This document shows positions 7,775-16,241 of a stretch of 38,698 bases of DNA, one piece after another; position 1 is the stretch's first letter; every line of letters begins with the position of its first letter. Position numbers and translations under genes: made by a program. The stretch is from assembly GCA_050739575.1 (NCBI GenBank), contig JBOIBN010000017.1, forward strand, positions 1-38,698. Direction: 5' to 3'. This stretch comes from JBOIBN01 sp050739575 (GTDB lineage Bacteria; Pseudomonadota; Gammaproteobacteria; JAKDMP01). The notes under the pieces were generated by a model, which was given only the letters and a program-made list of their open reading frames with translations, made no database searches and was not told the origin of the DNA.

Positions 7775-8889
7775 TATTCTGTTTCGCGCGGCTCTTCGAG
7801 CGCCCGCCGACAAGCCCGGCGCCAGAGGTTCTGGAAATGATGGACGCCCGCCTCGCGTTTGGGTGAGAGACGTCCGGCACGGTAAGCGCCGGATTCGAGC
7901 CCCCGCTGTACGCGCTCGCAGATCATGACGTCTTCGCGCTGTACTTGATCGCTGAAGGCGAAATCGCCTTCGATCATCGTGCGGGCGGATTCCGATTCGC
8001 GTTCGACATAGTAATAGTCGAACAGCACCCGGCATTCGCACACCGAAACGGGCATGACGAGATTCGTCTGCACGCGGTCGGGTAACACATTCAACATCAG
8101 GTTCGGCCAGACGAAAAAGTAATGCGCTTCGCCCTCGCCGTAAGGCCCCGGCGCGGAATCGAGCGGACTCGTCTGGTCCGAATACCAGTCCGCGAGATGG
8201 GTCGCGTAGCGGCGGTAATCGAGGAGCCGGTTCAGACCGGGATGCACGTGGGGCAGGTGATAGCCTTCGAGATAGTTGTCCACATACACCTTCCAGTTGC
8301 AGGCGAGGTCGTAGTTGGCATGTGCGTGAAAGGTGAGCTGCGTGAGGTCGAGCGGTGCAATGCGGTCGGCGATTCCGGCGAGCATCTGTGCCGAGGTGAC
8401 GCCGGGATTAGCGAGCGCGACGAACACGAAGCCGCCCCATTCCTCCACCTGCACCGGATCGAGCCGAATCTCCTCGGGCGCGAAGTTTTCCGCCTCGCGC
8501 ATCTCGGGGGCGCTCCGCAGTCGGCCTTCCAGTGTGTAGGTCCAGCCGTGATACTTGCATTGCAGCCGCGGGGCGCGGCCGTTTTCGAGTGCGAGCGGTC
8601 CGCCGCGGTGTTTGCATACGTTGAAGAAGCCGCGCAGCACGCCGTCTGCGCCGCGCACGACGAGGATCGGCCGCCCGGCGACCTCCGCCACCAGGTGCTC
8701 TCCGGGTTCGCGCACTGCATCGGCACGCCCGACGCACTGCCAGCTTCGCGCAAAGACCGCTTCGCGTTCAAAGGCAAAAACCGCCGGATCCGCGTAGGCG
8801 CAAGCGGGAAGCGTCCAGGCCTCAGCCAGCGGGTGCGCTTCAATATCTGTGGGAGCGAGCGCGGCGGGCAGTACCGGAGGCAGCCTCAT
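7774..8889 (-). CDS. Rieske [2Fe-2S] ring-hydroxylating/N-demethylating oxygenase, alpha subunit
   Basis: A 371-residue Rieske non-heme iron oxygenase of the choline monooxygenase/GbcA/stachydrine-demethylase type (SRPBCC catalytic domain). The Rieske cluster ligands are C92-H94 and C111-H114 (CKHRGG, CKYHGWTY). The mononuclear iron site is in NYLEGYHLPHVH (H211, H216). Such enzymes hydroxylate or oxidatively demethylate quaternary or methylated amines and need a separate reductase, which is not seen nearby. Coupling to DDAH suggests a methylated arginine or related methylamine substrate, an inference. A frameshifted 5' copy of this gene lies at 10618-10828. Confidence 0.88.
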   Translation of the reverse strand: MRLPPVLPAALAPTDIEAHPLAEAWTLPACAYADPAVFAFEREAVFARSWQCVGRADAVREPGEHLVAEVAGRPILVVRGADGVLRGFFNVCKHRGGPLALENGRAPRLQCKYHGWTYTLEGRLRSAPEMREAENFAPEEIRLDPVQVEEWGGFVFVALANPGVTSAQMLAGIADRIAPLDLTQLTFHAHANYDLACNWKVYVDNYLEGYHLPHVHPGLNRLLDYRRYATHLADWYSDQTSPLDSAPGPYGEGEAHYFFVWPNLMLNVLPDRVQTNLVMPVSVCECRVLFDYYYVERESESARTMIEGDFAFSDQVQREDVMICERVQRGLESGAYRAGRLSPKREAGVHHFQNLWRRACRRALEEPRETE

Positions 8890-8917
8890 GTATTTCTCGC
8901 GGATGAACTCTTTCGGC

Positions 8918-10564
8918 TCAGTCCGACGTCACCCCGCCATTGGCGGCAGGGTTTCCGGCATGAACGTTGCGGTCTGAACCGCGAGCGGTCTTGTCGCTTT
9001 TGGGGGACGGGCCGGTGGCCGTCGCCTCCGTGATGAAGCTGTCTATATTGCGGTCCACCTGAGGCAGCACCTGCAGATTGAGATACAGCATGTGGCCCAC
9101 GGGGTAGTAGAACCAGTGAATATTCTTTCCCAGCGCCGCCGGCAGGCCCATGTGGGCCAGCGTGTATTGGGTGGCAAAGAACGGCGTGGCCGTATCGTAA
9201 TAGCCGTTGTTCATCATCAACTGCATGCCGGGGTCGTTGTTCATCGCGCGTGCAAGCGCCGGGGCGACGTTATCTACGCGAAAGGTGCTGCGGTTGCCGA
9301 CGCCGGCGGCCAGCCCGCTGAGCGGCGGCGAGTACTTCCAGTCCCAGTCGCGGAAAACTTTGCCGCTGCTCTGGATGTACGGCCGGTCGCTGTGATACTT
9401 GAGTTGCGCGACGAGATAGTCGTTCATGCTCGCGGTAAGCGCGCCCCAGATGGCGGTGGTGGTGGCACCGGCGGCGCTTTGTCCCTGTAGCGCGAGCAGT
9501 GGCTGCAGCTCAAACGTGGTGTAACGTTCATCGTAACGGCCGGTCATGGTGCCGTTTCCCAGCAGGTTGCGGCGAAATACCGGCAAGGGGATGCGCAGAT
9601 CGGCCTTGAGCCATAAACTTTCCGGCAAGCCTGTGTCGCGCGCGAGTTGTGCCGCGATTTTCTTTTTGTCCGTCAGCGGTAACGCCGCGCCTTCGAACAG
9701 CGCGTGTGCGTAAGCGCCACCGGCAAATTGTTCTACTTGATGCACAAACGTTGGCAAGCTTGCCGGCATCGGTTTGAGACGGTGGTGATACCAGGCGACG
9801 GCAGCGTAAGACGGCAAATAAGTGATGAAGGGCAGGTCGTTGCCCGGCGTCGAGTTGAGGGTGCGAAAATCGAGCACGGTCGAGCACATGATCACGCCGT
9901 TCAGATAAATCCCATTGCTCACGAGATCGTTTGCGAGCACGGCGTTGCGGGTCGTGCCGTAGGATTCGCCGAGCAGAAACTTGGGCGAATTCCAGCGCTG
10001 GTTTACGGAAACGTAGCGCTGGACGAATTGCGCGAAGGCTTTGGCATCCTGGGCGACGCCGTAGAAGTCCTTCGGCTTGCCGTGTCCCACGATGCGGCTG
10101 TAACCCGTTCCGATAGCGTCTATGAATACGAGATCGGTGCTCTTGAGAATGCTGTCGGTGTTCGGTACCAGTTTGTAGGGCGGCTGTTCGGTCTTGATGT
10201 CGCCCGGCGTCGGCCACACGATACGCTCGGGGCCGAAGCCGCCGATGTCCACCAACGCCGAGGCAAAACCCGGCCCGCCGTTGTAGGCGAAGGTCAGCGG
10301 CCGTTGTTCGGGTTTTGCTCCGTTTTCGGTGTAGGCGATGTAGAACACGCTCGCTACGGCCTGGTTCCTGGCGTTCTTGAGCAACAGCGTTCCGGCGGTC
10401 GCGGTGTATTTGATGGTCGTGCCGTCAATGGCCACGCTGTGCTGGGTGCGCACGCTGGTTTCCGCCGGCACGGGAATCGGGGCCGGCTTGTGCCGCGCAG
10501 GCGGTGCGGCCTGGGCCAGCAGCGGTAGCACGCACAGAGGCAACAGAACAATAAGACGTCGCAT
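8918..10564 (-). CDS. S10 family serine carboxypeptidase, exported
   Basis: A 548-residue exported peptidase. Residues 1-20 (MRRLIVLLPLCVLPLLAQAA) are a clear Sec signal. The alpha/beta-hydrolase core has the oxyanion segment FAYNGGPGFAS, nucleophile elbow GESYGTTR (about residue 200), acid residue in NGYYDTATPFF and histidine in PVGHMLYL, which is the S10 carboxypeptidase order seen in many gammaproteobacterial proteins. GGAG lies eight bases before the ATG at 10564. The open frame extends upstream to 10993 but crosses the broken Rieske fragment and is not coding there. It is on the same strand as the Rieske/DDAH pair and 28 bases from it. Confidence 0.9.
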   Translation of the reverse strand: MRRLIVLLPLCVLPLLAQAAPPARHKPAPIPVPAETSVRTQHSVAIDGTTIKYTATAGTLLLKNARNQAVASVFYIAYTENGAKPEQRPLTFAYNGGPGFASALVDIGGFGPERIVWPTPGDIKTEQPPYKLVPNTDSILKSTDLVFIDAIGTGYSRIVGHGKPKDFYGVAQDAKAFAQFVQRYVSVNQRWNSPKFLLGESYGTTRNAVLANDLVSNGIYLNGVIMCSTVLDFRTLNSTPGNDLPFITYLPSYAAVAWYHHRLKPMPASLPTFVHQVEQFAGGAYAHALFEGAALPLTDKKKIAAQLARDTGLPESLWLKADLRIPLPVFRRNLLGNGTMTGRYDERYTTFELQPLLALQGQSAAGATTTAIWGALTASMNDYLVAQLKYHSDRPYIQSSGKVFRDWDWKYSPPLSGLAAGVGNRSTFRVDNVAPALARAMNNDPGMQLMMNNGYYDTATPFFATQYTLAHMGLPAALGKNIHWFYYPVGHMLYLNLQVLPQVDRNIDSFITEATATGPSPKSDKTARGSDRNVHAGNPAANGGVTSD

Positions 10565-10617
10565 GACAATCGCTCCGCATGGGCTGTACACGGACAACTT
10601 TACAACAACGGAGCCGT

Positions 10618-10828
10618 CCGCCCGGCGACCTTTGCCGCCAGGTGCTCGCCCGGCTCGCGCACGTTCTCGATCCGCCCGACGCACTGCCAGCTGCGGGCGA
10701 AGACCGCCTCGCGCTCGAAGACGTGGACCGCCGCGTCCGCAGGGCAGGGCCGGCAGCGTAGAGGCCTCGGCGAGCGGCCGCGGTTCCAGATCGGAAGGAT
10801 CGAGCGGGGCGGGTAGTTCGGTCGGCAT
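10618..10828 (-). pseudogene. Truncated, frameshifted 5' copy of the Rieske oxygenase gene
   Basis: Starting at ATG 10828 the frame reads MPTELPAPLDPSDLEPRPLAEASTLPA, parallel to residues 1-29 of the intact Rieske protein. A frameshift near 10745 then moves the similarity to another frame: FEREAVFARSWQCVG, then VREPGEHLAAKVAGR, nearly identical to intact residues 40-73. Similarity ends at about 10618, before the Rieske cluster ligands, so the fragment cannot encode an enzyme. Third-position differences throughout show the copy is not recent. The S10 peptidase gene lies between the two copies. Confidence 0.85.
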
Positions 10829-11069
10829 CGTCGGGCACCTTCGGAGCGGCCGTGAGGATAACGCAACGTGAGGTGGCCGGTGGTCCTGCTCGTGAGGGTC
10901 GCGATCCGGGCGGCGACCGCGCCATACTGCCAGTCTCCTGCGGCCCGAATAGTGGCGCCGCGCCCCGGAGACGGGTATTATGTTCCCCGCCACTCTGCGA
11001 TCTCGTGTCGTCGGTCGCTCCGCTGGTCAGCCTTTTTGACGACATTGCTTAGTGAGGTCGCAGACGAAG

Positions 11070-11363
11070 ATGAAGCTGTATGTCGGTAATCTCCCCTATA
11101 CGACGACCGGGGAAGAACTGCAGAGTGCCTTCGCCCCTTTCGGTGAAGTCGCTACTGCCAATGTTGTTCAGGACCGCGATTCGGGCCGCTCGCGCGGCTT
11201 CGGCTTCGTGGAAATGCCGAACGCCACCGAGGCGAACGCCGCCGTCGAAGGGCTGAACGGGCAGGATTTCAACGGCCGCAATCTGGTCGTGAATGAAGCC
11301 CGTCCGCGTGCCGAGGGCGGTGGGCCGCGAGGCGGTGGAGGCGGAGGCTTCCGGCGCCGTTGA
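11070..11363 (+). CDS. RRM RNA-binding protein
   Basis: A 97-residue single-RRM protein of the cold-inducible glycine-rich type found in cyanobacteria and proteobacteria. RNP2 is LYVGNLPY at the start and RNP1 is RGFGFVEM near residues 41-48. The tail is a short arginine/glycine-rich segment (RAEGGGPRGGGGGGFRRR). Such proteins bind RNA and are often induced by cold or salt. The ATG at 11070 gives the canonical MKLYVGNL start; there is no strong ribosome site (only GAGG around 11054). A strong terminator follows within 25 bases, so the gene is probably monocistronic. Confidence 0.9.
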   Translation: MKLYVGNLPYTTTGEELQSAFAPFGEVATANVVQDRDSGRSRGFGFVEMPNATEANAAVEGLNGQDFNGRNLVVNEARPRAEGGGPRGGGGGGFRRR

Positions 11364-11385
11364 GGCCGGACTTTCAGCCGAATCA

Positions 11386-11416
11386 CAGAGGCCGCCTCCG
11401 GGCGGCCTCTGCTTTT
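11386..11416 (+). terminator. Rho-independent terminator after RRM gene
   Basis: A perfect stem pairs 11386-11396 with 11401-11411, with the 4-base loop TCCG, and CTTTT follows. It sits 22 bases past the RRM stop codon. Confidence 0.85.
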
Positions 11417-11423
11417 AGGCCCC

Positions 11424-11451
11424 GGAACTTCAAGTCTTGCCGGGGGTCTTT
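11424..11451 (+). promoter_or_regulatory. Sigma-E-like promoter before DUF4168 gene
   Basis: GGAACTT (11424-11430), a 16-base spacer and TCTTT (11447-11451). The RpoE consensus is GGAACTT-N16-TCTGA, so the upstream element is perfect and the downstream one partial. It lies 57 bases before the ATG of an exported protein gene, a typical RpoE target context. This differs from the TGCATCC-type promoter found elsewhere in this window. Confidence 0.45.
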
Positions 11452-11508
11452 AGAGCAGGTGAATGCAGCAACTTCATCACCCTTTAATTACCCAGAGGAG
11501 AAAGCACC

Positions 11509-11931
11509 ATGCGTAAATACCTGACCTTGGCTTTGTTGCCGGTAGGGTTGGCCGTGGCGTCGCTGGCCTTCGCCGGCGCCCAGGCGCCCATGTCACAACA
11601 GTCCCCGTCCTCCAACGTGCAACCGGCGCCTTCGGCACAGGTGGATGATGCCACGCTGATCAAGTTCGATCAGGCGGTCTTCGCCATGCGCAAGGTGCGC
11701 AAGGAGTATGCCCCGAAAATGCAGGCAGCGAGCACCGACAGCGAGAAGGCGCAGATCAAGCAGCAGGAAAAGAAAGATGCCAGCGTCGCAATTTCTCAGC
11801 ACATGCCGATTTCGCAGTTTATGCAAATCGAAAAACAAGTCCGGCATGATCCCGCACTCAAGGCGCGAGCCAGGCAGTTGGCCAGTGAGCACAAGGACCA
11901 GATGCAGCCGGGTTCCACAGGCACGCAGTAA
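11509..11931 (+). CDS. DUF4168-like exported protein
   Basis: A 140-residue exported protein. Residues 1-22 are a Sec signal (MRKYLTLALLPVGLAVASLA, then FA). The mature part begins with a Gln/Ser/Pro-rich linker, followed by a helical domain with DDATLIKFDQAVFAMRKVRKEY, IKQQEKKDASVAISQH and ISQFMQIEKQVRHDPALKARA, a pattern matching the DUF4168 family of periplasmic helical proteins of unknown function. GAGGAG lies nine bases before the ATG. It stands alone between terminators and has its own sigma-E-like promoter, suggesting an envelope-stress role (inference). Confidence 0.75.
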   Translation: MRKYLTLALLPVGLAVASLAFAGAQAPMSQQSPSSNVQPAPSAQVDDATLIKFDQAVFAMRKVRKEYAPKMQAASTDSEKAQIKQQEKKDASVAISQHMPISQFMQIEKQVRHDPALKARARQLASEHKDQMQPGSTGTQ

Positions 11932-11953
11932 GTCCGGCTGAAGATCGTCATTC

Positions 11954-11980
11954 AGGGGCGCGCGCCGTGCGTCCCTATTT
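11954..11980 (+). terminator. Possible terminator after DUF4168 gene
   Basis: AGGGGCGC (11954-11961) pairs with GCGTCCCT (11969-11976) with one G-T wobble and a 7-base loop. ATTTATC follows, so the T tract is weak. It lies between convergent genes. Confidence 0.4.
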
Positions 11981-11990
11981 ATCTACAAGC

Positions 11991-12935
11991 TCAGGTGAAA
12001 TGCTTGGCGCTGACCGGGACACTCTGCTCGGGCATGAAGTAATCCTGAAGGTATTTCTCCCCTTCGTCGCAGAATAGCGTGACCACGGTTTCAAGTTCCG
12101 GATAGCTTGCCCGTACCCGCTTCGCGGCGACCAGGTGGGCGCCGGAACTCGGTCCGCAGAAAAGACCGTAATGCTGCGCGAGATATTTCATGCCTTCGAT
12201 CGCCTCGGGACTCGAGACAGTGAGCACCGAGTCCACCAGTTCGCGGTTGCGCGCGAAAATTCCCGGGACGAAGCCGTCGGAAATGCCCTCGATCTGGTGC
12301 TGGGCGATCTCTCCGCAGAGCAGCGTGCAGGATTCCGCGGGCTCCATTGCGAACAGCCGCACCTTCGGGTTCACTGCCCGGAACGCCTGGCCGACGCCGG
12401 CAAGTGTGCCCCCAGTGCCGACGCCCATGACCAGCGCATCGGGTGTGCATCCCGGAGGCAATTGAGCGAGGATTTCCGGGCCGAGTATCTCGCGGTTTTC
12501 CTCCACGTTCCATTCCGATTCGAATTGGCTCGGACAGAAGTAACCGGGTTGCTGGCCGAGTTCCTTGGCCTTCGCCAATGCTTCGTTCACGTGAAACTGC
12601 CCGACCAGAAGAATTTCCGCGCCATATGCGCGTGAAATCGCAACCCGTTCGCTCGACAAACCCGCGGGCATCACGACCAGCATGCGATAGCCCTTGACCG
12701 CCGCAACCATGGAAAGAGCGTTGCCGGTGTTGCCGCTCGTCGCCTCGACGATCGTGTCGCCCGGATGCAGCAGCCCATCGGCCTCGGCCTTTTCGATCAT
12801 GTATTTGGCGATCCGGGCCTTGATCGAACCCGACGGGTTGAGGAATTCGAGCTTGGCGTAGATGCCGTCTATCTTGACCAGCGGCGTGTCGCCGATGGCG
12901 TCGAGGATGGTGTCGGAAAGGCTGGTGTATTTCAT
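11991..12935 (-). CDS. Cysteine synthase family PLP enzyme
   Basis: A 314-residue PLP-dependent beta-replacement enzyme of the cysteine synthase/cystathionine beta-synthase fold that makes L-cysteine from O-acetylserine and sulfide. Features are IGDTPLVKI near the N-terminus, the PLP lysine in NPSGSIKAR (K39), the substrate loop TSGNTGNA, the phosphate-binding GVGTGGTLAG and GPSSGAHL near the C-terminus. The start is taken as MKYTSL at 12935, which matches family length; neither this nor the ATG at 12971 has a clear Shine-Dalgarno. It could also be a CysM or CBS-like form; the exact substrate is not settled by sequence alone. Confidence 0.85.
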   Translation of the reverse strand: MKYTSLSDTILDAIGDTPLVKIDGIYAKLEFLNPSGSIKARIAKYMIEKAEADGLLHPGDTIVEATSGNTGNALSMVAAVKGYRMLVVMPAGLSSERVAISRAYGAEILLVGQFHVNEALAKAKELGQQPGYFCPSQFESEWNVEENREILGPEILAQLPPGCTPDALVMGVGTGGTLAGVGQAFRAVNPKVRLFAMEPAESCTLLCGEIAQHQIEGISDGFVPGIFARNRELVDSVLTVSSPEAIEGMKYLAQHYGLFCGPSSGAHLVAAKRVRASYPELETVVTLFCDEGEKYLQDYFMPEQSVPVSAKHFT

Positions 12936-13019
12936 CGTTCGGGAGCGTGCAACTGCGCGGGCGGCGAGCATACGACGAAGTTCACGCTCATGCCAAGTCC
13001 CCTCACGCTGGATCCACGT

Positions 13020-13763
13020 TCAAATGACCGGGACGCCGAGTGCCTCGAGCTCGGAGCGGATCGCTGCGAGTGCGCGTCCGCGATGCGGACCGGCCATCAC
13101 GCCGTGGGGCGAGCGGATGTTGCGGTAATGCTGCATCAGCGAGAAGGCGGCGGGCGGATTGGCGAGCGTGGCGACGGGTCCACCGCTTTCACCGTGATGC
13201 CAACCGACGCTGAGTTCGTAAAACGGTATCTCTCCGATCGAGTAGGCGGCCGAGACGATACCTGCGTTGGCGTGGCTTTTCAGGAAGAACTCGCCGCCCT
13301 GGTAATTGCCCTGCGCGTCCACGTTGACCCGCACGATCTCGGGAGCGGGGAAGCCGAGGGTGACGACGCGGGTCCCGTCGGCTTGCTCCGCGTCGGTGAC
13401 GGGAAGCGCGGGAATTCCGATGCCCGGCGTCGCGCACGGCCCGATCTCGAGCACCGCGAGGTCGAGATCCGGGCGTTCCAGAGGAAATCCGGTCACCGGA
13501 AAGAAGTGCGCCGCGCGTTGGTTTCCGGGTACCGTGAAGGCGAAAAAACGGTCGGCAGCCTCGCGTGTCTTGCCGTCGCCCAGCACGTGATGTGCGGTGA
13601 GGAGGTAGCGGTTTTCGAGCACGCAAAAGGCGCTGCCCGAGATGGCGGCACCGAACTTTGCGGGGCCCTTTTCTCCACGCTTGCGCTCGAGCGGATGCAC
13701 GCGCAGGATCGCGGCGACGGATTCGCGGACGATCGGGACGATGTCGACGGGTTCCGGGGCCAT
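13020..13763 (-). CDS. Trypsin-like serine protease domain protein without signal peptide
   Basis: A 247-residue chymotrypsin-fold protein. The triad is visible: H58 in LLTAHHVL, D101 in PDLDLAVLEI and S193 in GWHHGESGGPV. No signal peptide or membrane segment precedes the domain, so it would be cytoplasmic, unlike most bacterial trypsin-like proteases. The start at 13763 (MAPEPVDIV) is supported by GGAG eight bases upstream; an ATG at 13796 lacks a site. No PDZ domain is present, so it is not a DegP/DegQ type. Substrate unknown. Upstream of it the MFS gene is divergent. Confidence 0.75.
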   Translation of the reverse strand: MAPEPVDIVPIVRESVAAILRVHPLERKRGEKGPAKFGAAISGSAFCVLENRYLLTAHHVLGDGKTREAADRFFAFTVPGNQRAAHFFPVTGFPLERPDLDLAVLEIGPCATPGIGIPALPVTDAEQADGTRVVTLGFPAPEIVRVNVDAQGNYQGGEFFLKSHANAGIVSAAYSIGEIPFYELSVGWHHGESGGPVATLANPPAAFSLMQHYRNIRSPHGVMAGPHRGRALAAIRSELEALGVPVI

Positions 13764-13908
13764 GCGTCCACTCCGTTGTGGATGGGTTACCTGCATGACG
13801 GCAACCTTAGCACGTCTTTACCGCCCCGCTGTAATCCCGATGCACGCGGATGCGACAATATCGCAATGCAGATAAGGTTCGACGATCCGGCCGCCGATAA
13901 GCCGCCCC

Positions 13909-15198
13909 GTGCCGGCGCCAGATTTCCCGATTCCCGCCCCGCGATCTACCGACGTGGCTGAGAAACTCGCCGGCAAACGTTCGGTCTTTCGTTACTCGGG
14001 AGTCACCCCGTTTCTGGGCGCGCGGCTCGCCGCCACCATCGCGGCGCAGATGCAGGCGGTGGTGGTCGGCTGGCAGGTCTATGACATTTCGCACAGCCCG
14101 CTCGCCCTTGGTTTCGTCGGCCTCGCGCAGTTCGTTCCGATGGCGCTGTTCATTCTTCCGGCCGGCGATTTTGCCGATCGCTTCAATCGCAAGCACCTGC
14201 TGGTGATGAGCTGGATGCTGCAGGCACTGGCGAGCATCCTGTTCGTCGTGCTGACGCTGTCGCACTTCCCCGGGCTCATGCCGTTTTACGGCGTGCTGGT
14301 GCTTTTCGGGCTCGCACGCGCGTTTTCCGGCTCGACCATGCAGCCATTCCTGACTCAACTCGTCCCCGTGGAGGATCTCGCCCGCGCCATTGCCTGGAAC
14401 TCCTCGGCGTTCCAGTTCGCGGTGATCGCCGGACCGGCGCTCGGCGGCGCGGCCTACATTCTCGGCCCGGGCGTGGCCTATGCCATCTGCTTTGCGCTCT
14501 TTCTCGGCGCTGGCTTGGCGGTGCTCACCATCCGCGGCGAGCGGGCGCAGACGCGGGAAACCTCCGGTCATTCCGCCTTCGCCCGCTTCACCGCCGGCAT
14601 CGCCTATGTGCGGGATAATCCGATCATTCTCGGCGCCATATCTCTCGATCTGTTCGCGGTGCTGTTCGGTGGCGCGACCGCGCTCTTGCCGGTGTATGCG
14701 AGCGCGATTTTACATATCGGTCCGGTCGGACTCGGTGCGCTCAGAAGCGCCATGGCCGTCGGCGCCTTCGCGGTCGGCCTCTATCTCGGCCGCCGTTCGC
14801 TCGCGCGCCATACCGGCATGACGATGTTCGCCTGCGTCGCGCTGTTCGGTGTCGCCACTCTGGTCTTTGGATTGTCGCGCAGCTTCGCGCTTTCGTTTGC
14901 CGCGCTCGCCGTGGCCGGCGCCGCCGACATGGTGAGTGTCTTCGTCCGTGCGACCCTGGTGCAGCTCGCCACTCCGGATCAGATGCGCGGACGGGTGAGC
15001 GCAGTCAATTCGCTTTTTATCGGCACCTCGAACCAGCTCGGCGAGTTCGAATCGGGCGTGACCGCAAGCTGGTTCGGCACTGTGCCGGCGGTCGTGATCG
15101 GCGGACTCGGCACACTCGCCGTCGTGGGACTCTGGATGTGGCGCTTCCCGGCGCTGCGCCGAGTGGACCGCCTCGCCGACGTACGCCCTGCCGCCTGA
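13909..15198 (+). CDS. MFS transporter (MFS_3 / EntS-like exporter)
   Basis: A 429-residue major facilitator with about 12 membrane segments. The start is GTG at 13909. Family features are AAQMQAVVVGWQVYDISHSPLALGFVG in TM1-2, PAGDFADRFNRKHLL (loop 2-3 motif A variant) and ARAIAWNSSAFQFAVIAGPALGG. This subgroup includes enterobactin exporter EntS and macrolide or other efflux proteins; the substrate here is unknown. No SD-like sequence is close to the GTG. It is divergent from the serine protease gene and is followed by about 210 bases before the next gene. Confidence 0.85.
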   Translation: MPAPDFPIPAPRSTDVAEKLAGKRSVFRYSGVTPFLGARLAATIAAQMQAVVVGWQVYDISHSPLALGFVGLAQFVPMALFILPAGDFADRFNRKHLLVMSWMLQALASILFVVLTLSHFPGLMPFYGVLVLFGLARAFSGSTMQPFLTQLVPVEDLARAIAWNSSAFQFAVIAGPALGGAAYILGPGVAYAICFALFLGAGLAVLTIRGERAQTRETSGHSAFARFTAGIAYVRDNPIILGAISLDLFAVLFGGATALLPVYASAILHIGPVGLGALRSAMAVGAFAVGLYLGRRSLARHTGMTMFACVALFGVATLVFGLSRSFALSFAALAVAGAADMVSVFVRATLVQLATPDQMRGRVSAVNSLFIGTSNQLGEFESGVTASWFGTVPAVVIGGLGTLAVVGLWMWRFPALRRVDRLADVRPAA

Positions 15199-15313
15199 CG
15201 GCTAGCCGAAAGAGTCGTGACCGCTATCTCGCCGATCGGGTCTCCAATCGACGCGATTCGTCTCGCCTAATTACCGGAACGTCTGGAACGAAGCCACACG
15301 CGTGTGACCTCGG

Positions 15314-15341
15314 TGCATCCGAATCCCGCTTGCTGGAGTAT
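15314..15341 (+). promoter_or_regulatory. Candidate ECF promoter for the exported protein at 15411
   Basis: TGCATCC (15314-15320), 16 bases, AGTAT (15337-15341). The upstream element and spacing are identical to those before fasciclin, DUF4331 and NiCoT; the -10 differs by one base (AGTAT for CGTAT). The start codon is 69 bases downstream. Confidence 0.65.
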
Positions 15342-15410
15342 TAATCGGAGGGCTTGCACCGCGTACTTGACACAAGCTCGCCGATCCTATTCAACAAAGG
15401 AGATACTTGC

Positions 15411-16085
15411 ATGAACATTCGGTCGTTTTTAATTCGAAAACCAAGTCGTTTGGTGGCCGCGATGACGCTCGCCTCGGCGGGACTGCTTCTGGCCGGCACC
15501 GGCCTAGCGGCGCAAACAAGCACGCAGGCCGCGCCAGTGAGCCACGGCATGAGCATGCAGAGCAACCGTTTCGGCGGCCCGGTTTATGACGGTCCGCCGG
15601 CGCTCGACGTTACCGTCGCTCTGGTAATAGCGGGCGGCGGTCCGGACCATTTCTCGCTGGTGACGGCGCTGAATTCGATGCTTGGCGAGAAAACGGTCAA
15701 GGTCAAAGTGGCGAAACTCACCAAGCAGTACGGTACCAAGCGCGTGAACGCCTGGGTCGAGGTCATGAATTTTTATGTTGCCGACACCCTGAAGATCGTC
15801 AAGGCCAAGGGCATCAAACTGCCGCCGCCCGCCAAGCTTTCGGGAGTGCAGCTTGCAACTACACTGGTGAAGGTGGGCACCGACAAGCAGGGTGTGTTCT
15901 GGGCGGGATTGCTGTTCGATCACGCCGTCTCGCACGCGATCCACAATCAGTTGATGGACGATGCCGATGCCAAGTATGGTGCTCAGTGGGATGCCAATGC
16001 CCATGCCGTCACCAATCAGGCGTTCTACGATGTGGCCCAGGCGCTGGGCGACACGAGCGTGAAGCTCTCTCCCTACCACAAGTAA
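15411..16085 (+). CDS. Exported protein of unknown function (candidate ECF regulon member)
   Basis: A 224-residue protein with an N-terminal signal (positively charged MNIRSFLIRKPSRLV, then AAMTLASAGLLLAGTGLAAQ) and a mature alpha/beta-looking domain (PPALDVTVALVIAGGGPDHFSLVTALNSML, FYVADTLKIVKAKGIKLPPP, FWAGLLFDHAVSHAIHNQLMDDADAKYG). AAGGAG lies eight bases before the ATG at 15411; an upstream in-frame ATG at 15354 would add a non-signal extension. I do not recognise the family. The conserved histidines in DHAVSHAIHNQ could bind metal, which is speculative. Its promoter-like motif links it to the metal-transport and fasciclin genes. Confidence 0.75.
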   Translation: MNIRSFLIRKPSRLVAAMTLASAGLLLAGTGLAAQTSTQAAPVSHGMSMQSNRFGGPVYDGPPALDVTVALVIAGGGPDHFSLVTALNSMLGEKTVKVKVAKLTKQYGTKRVNAWVEVMNFYVADTLKIVKAKGIKLPPPAKLSGVQLATTLVKVGTDKQGVFWAGLLFDHAVSHAIHNQLMDDADAKYGAQWDANAHAVTNQAFYDVAQALGDTSVKLSPYHK

Positions 16086-16241
16086 AACGTCCCCAACACT
16101 TGCCTGGTCCCAGGATTGCCTTGGGGTCCTGGAATCGGGCATTATCTATCGCACTTGTCACCTTTGATCGGGGAGCACCCCCGCATGAAGCTTGAAACCT
16201 TCTGGTTCGCCATCACCGCCATATTGCGGTGATCCGCGCTT

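Noticed and set aside
10565..10993. Upstream extension of the S10 peptidase frame
   Set aside because: Runs through the broken Rieske copy; the signal peptide and ribosome site place the start at 10564.
12765..13961. Plus-strand open frame of 398 codons
   Set aside because: Crosses the antisense of the cysteine synthase and protease genes and the start of the MFS gene in a wrong frame.
16185..16232. 15-codon frame MKLETFWFAITAILR with GGGGAG upstream
   Set aside because: Very short, overlaps an 8-bp inverted repeat near the end of the GST gene; could be a small peptide but evidence is insufficient.
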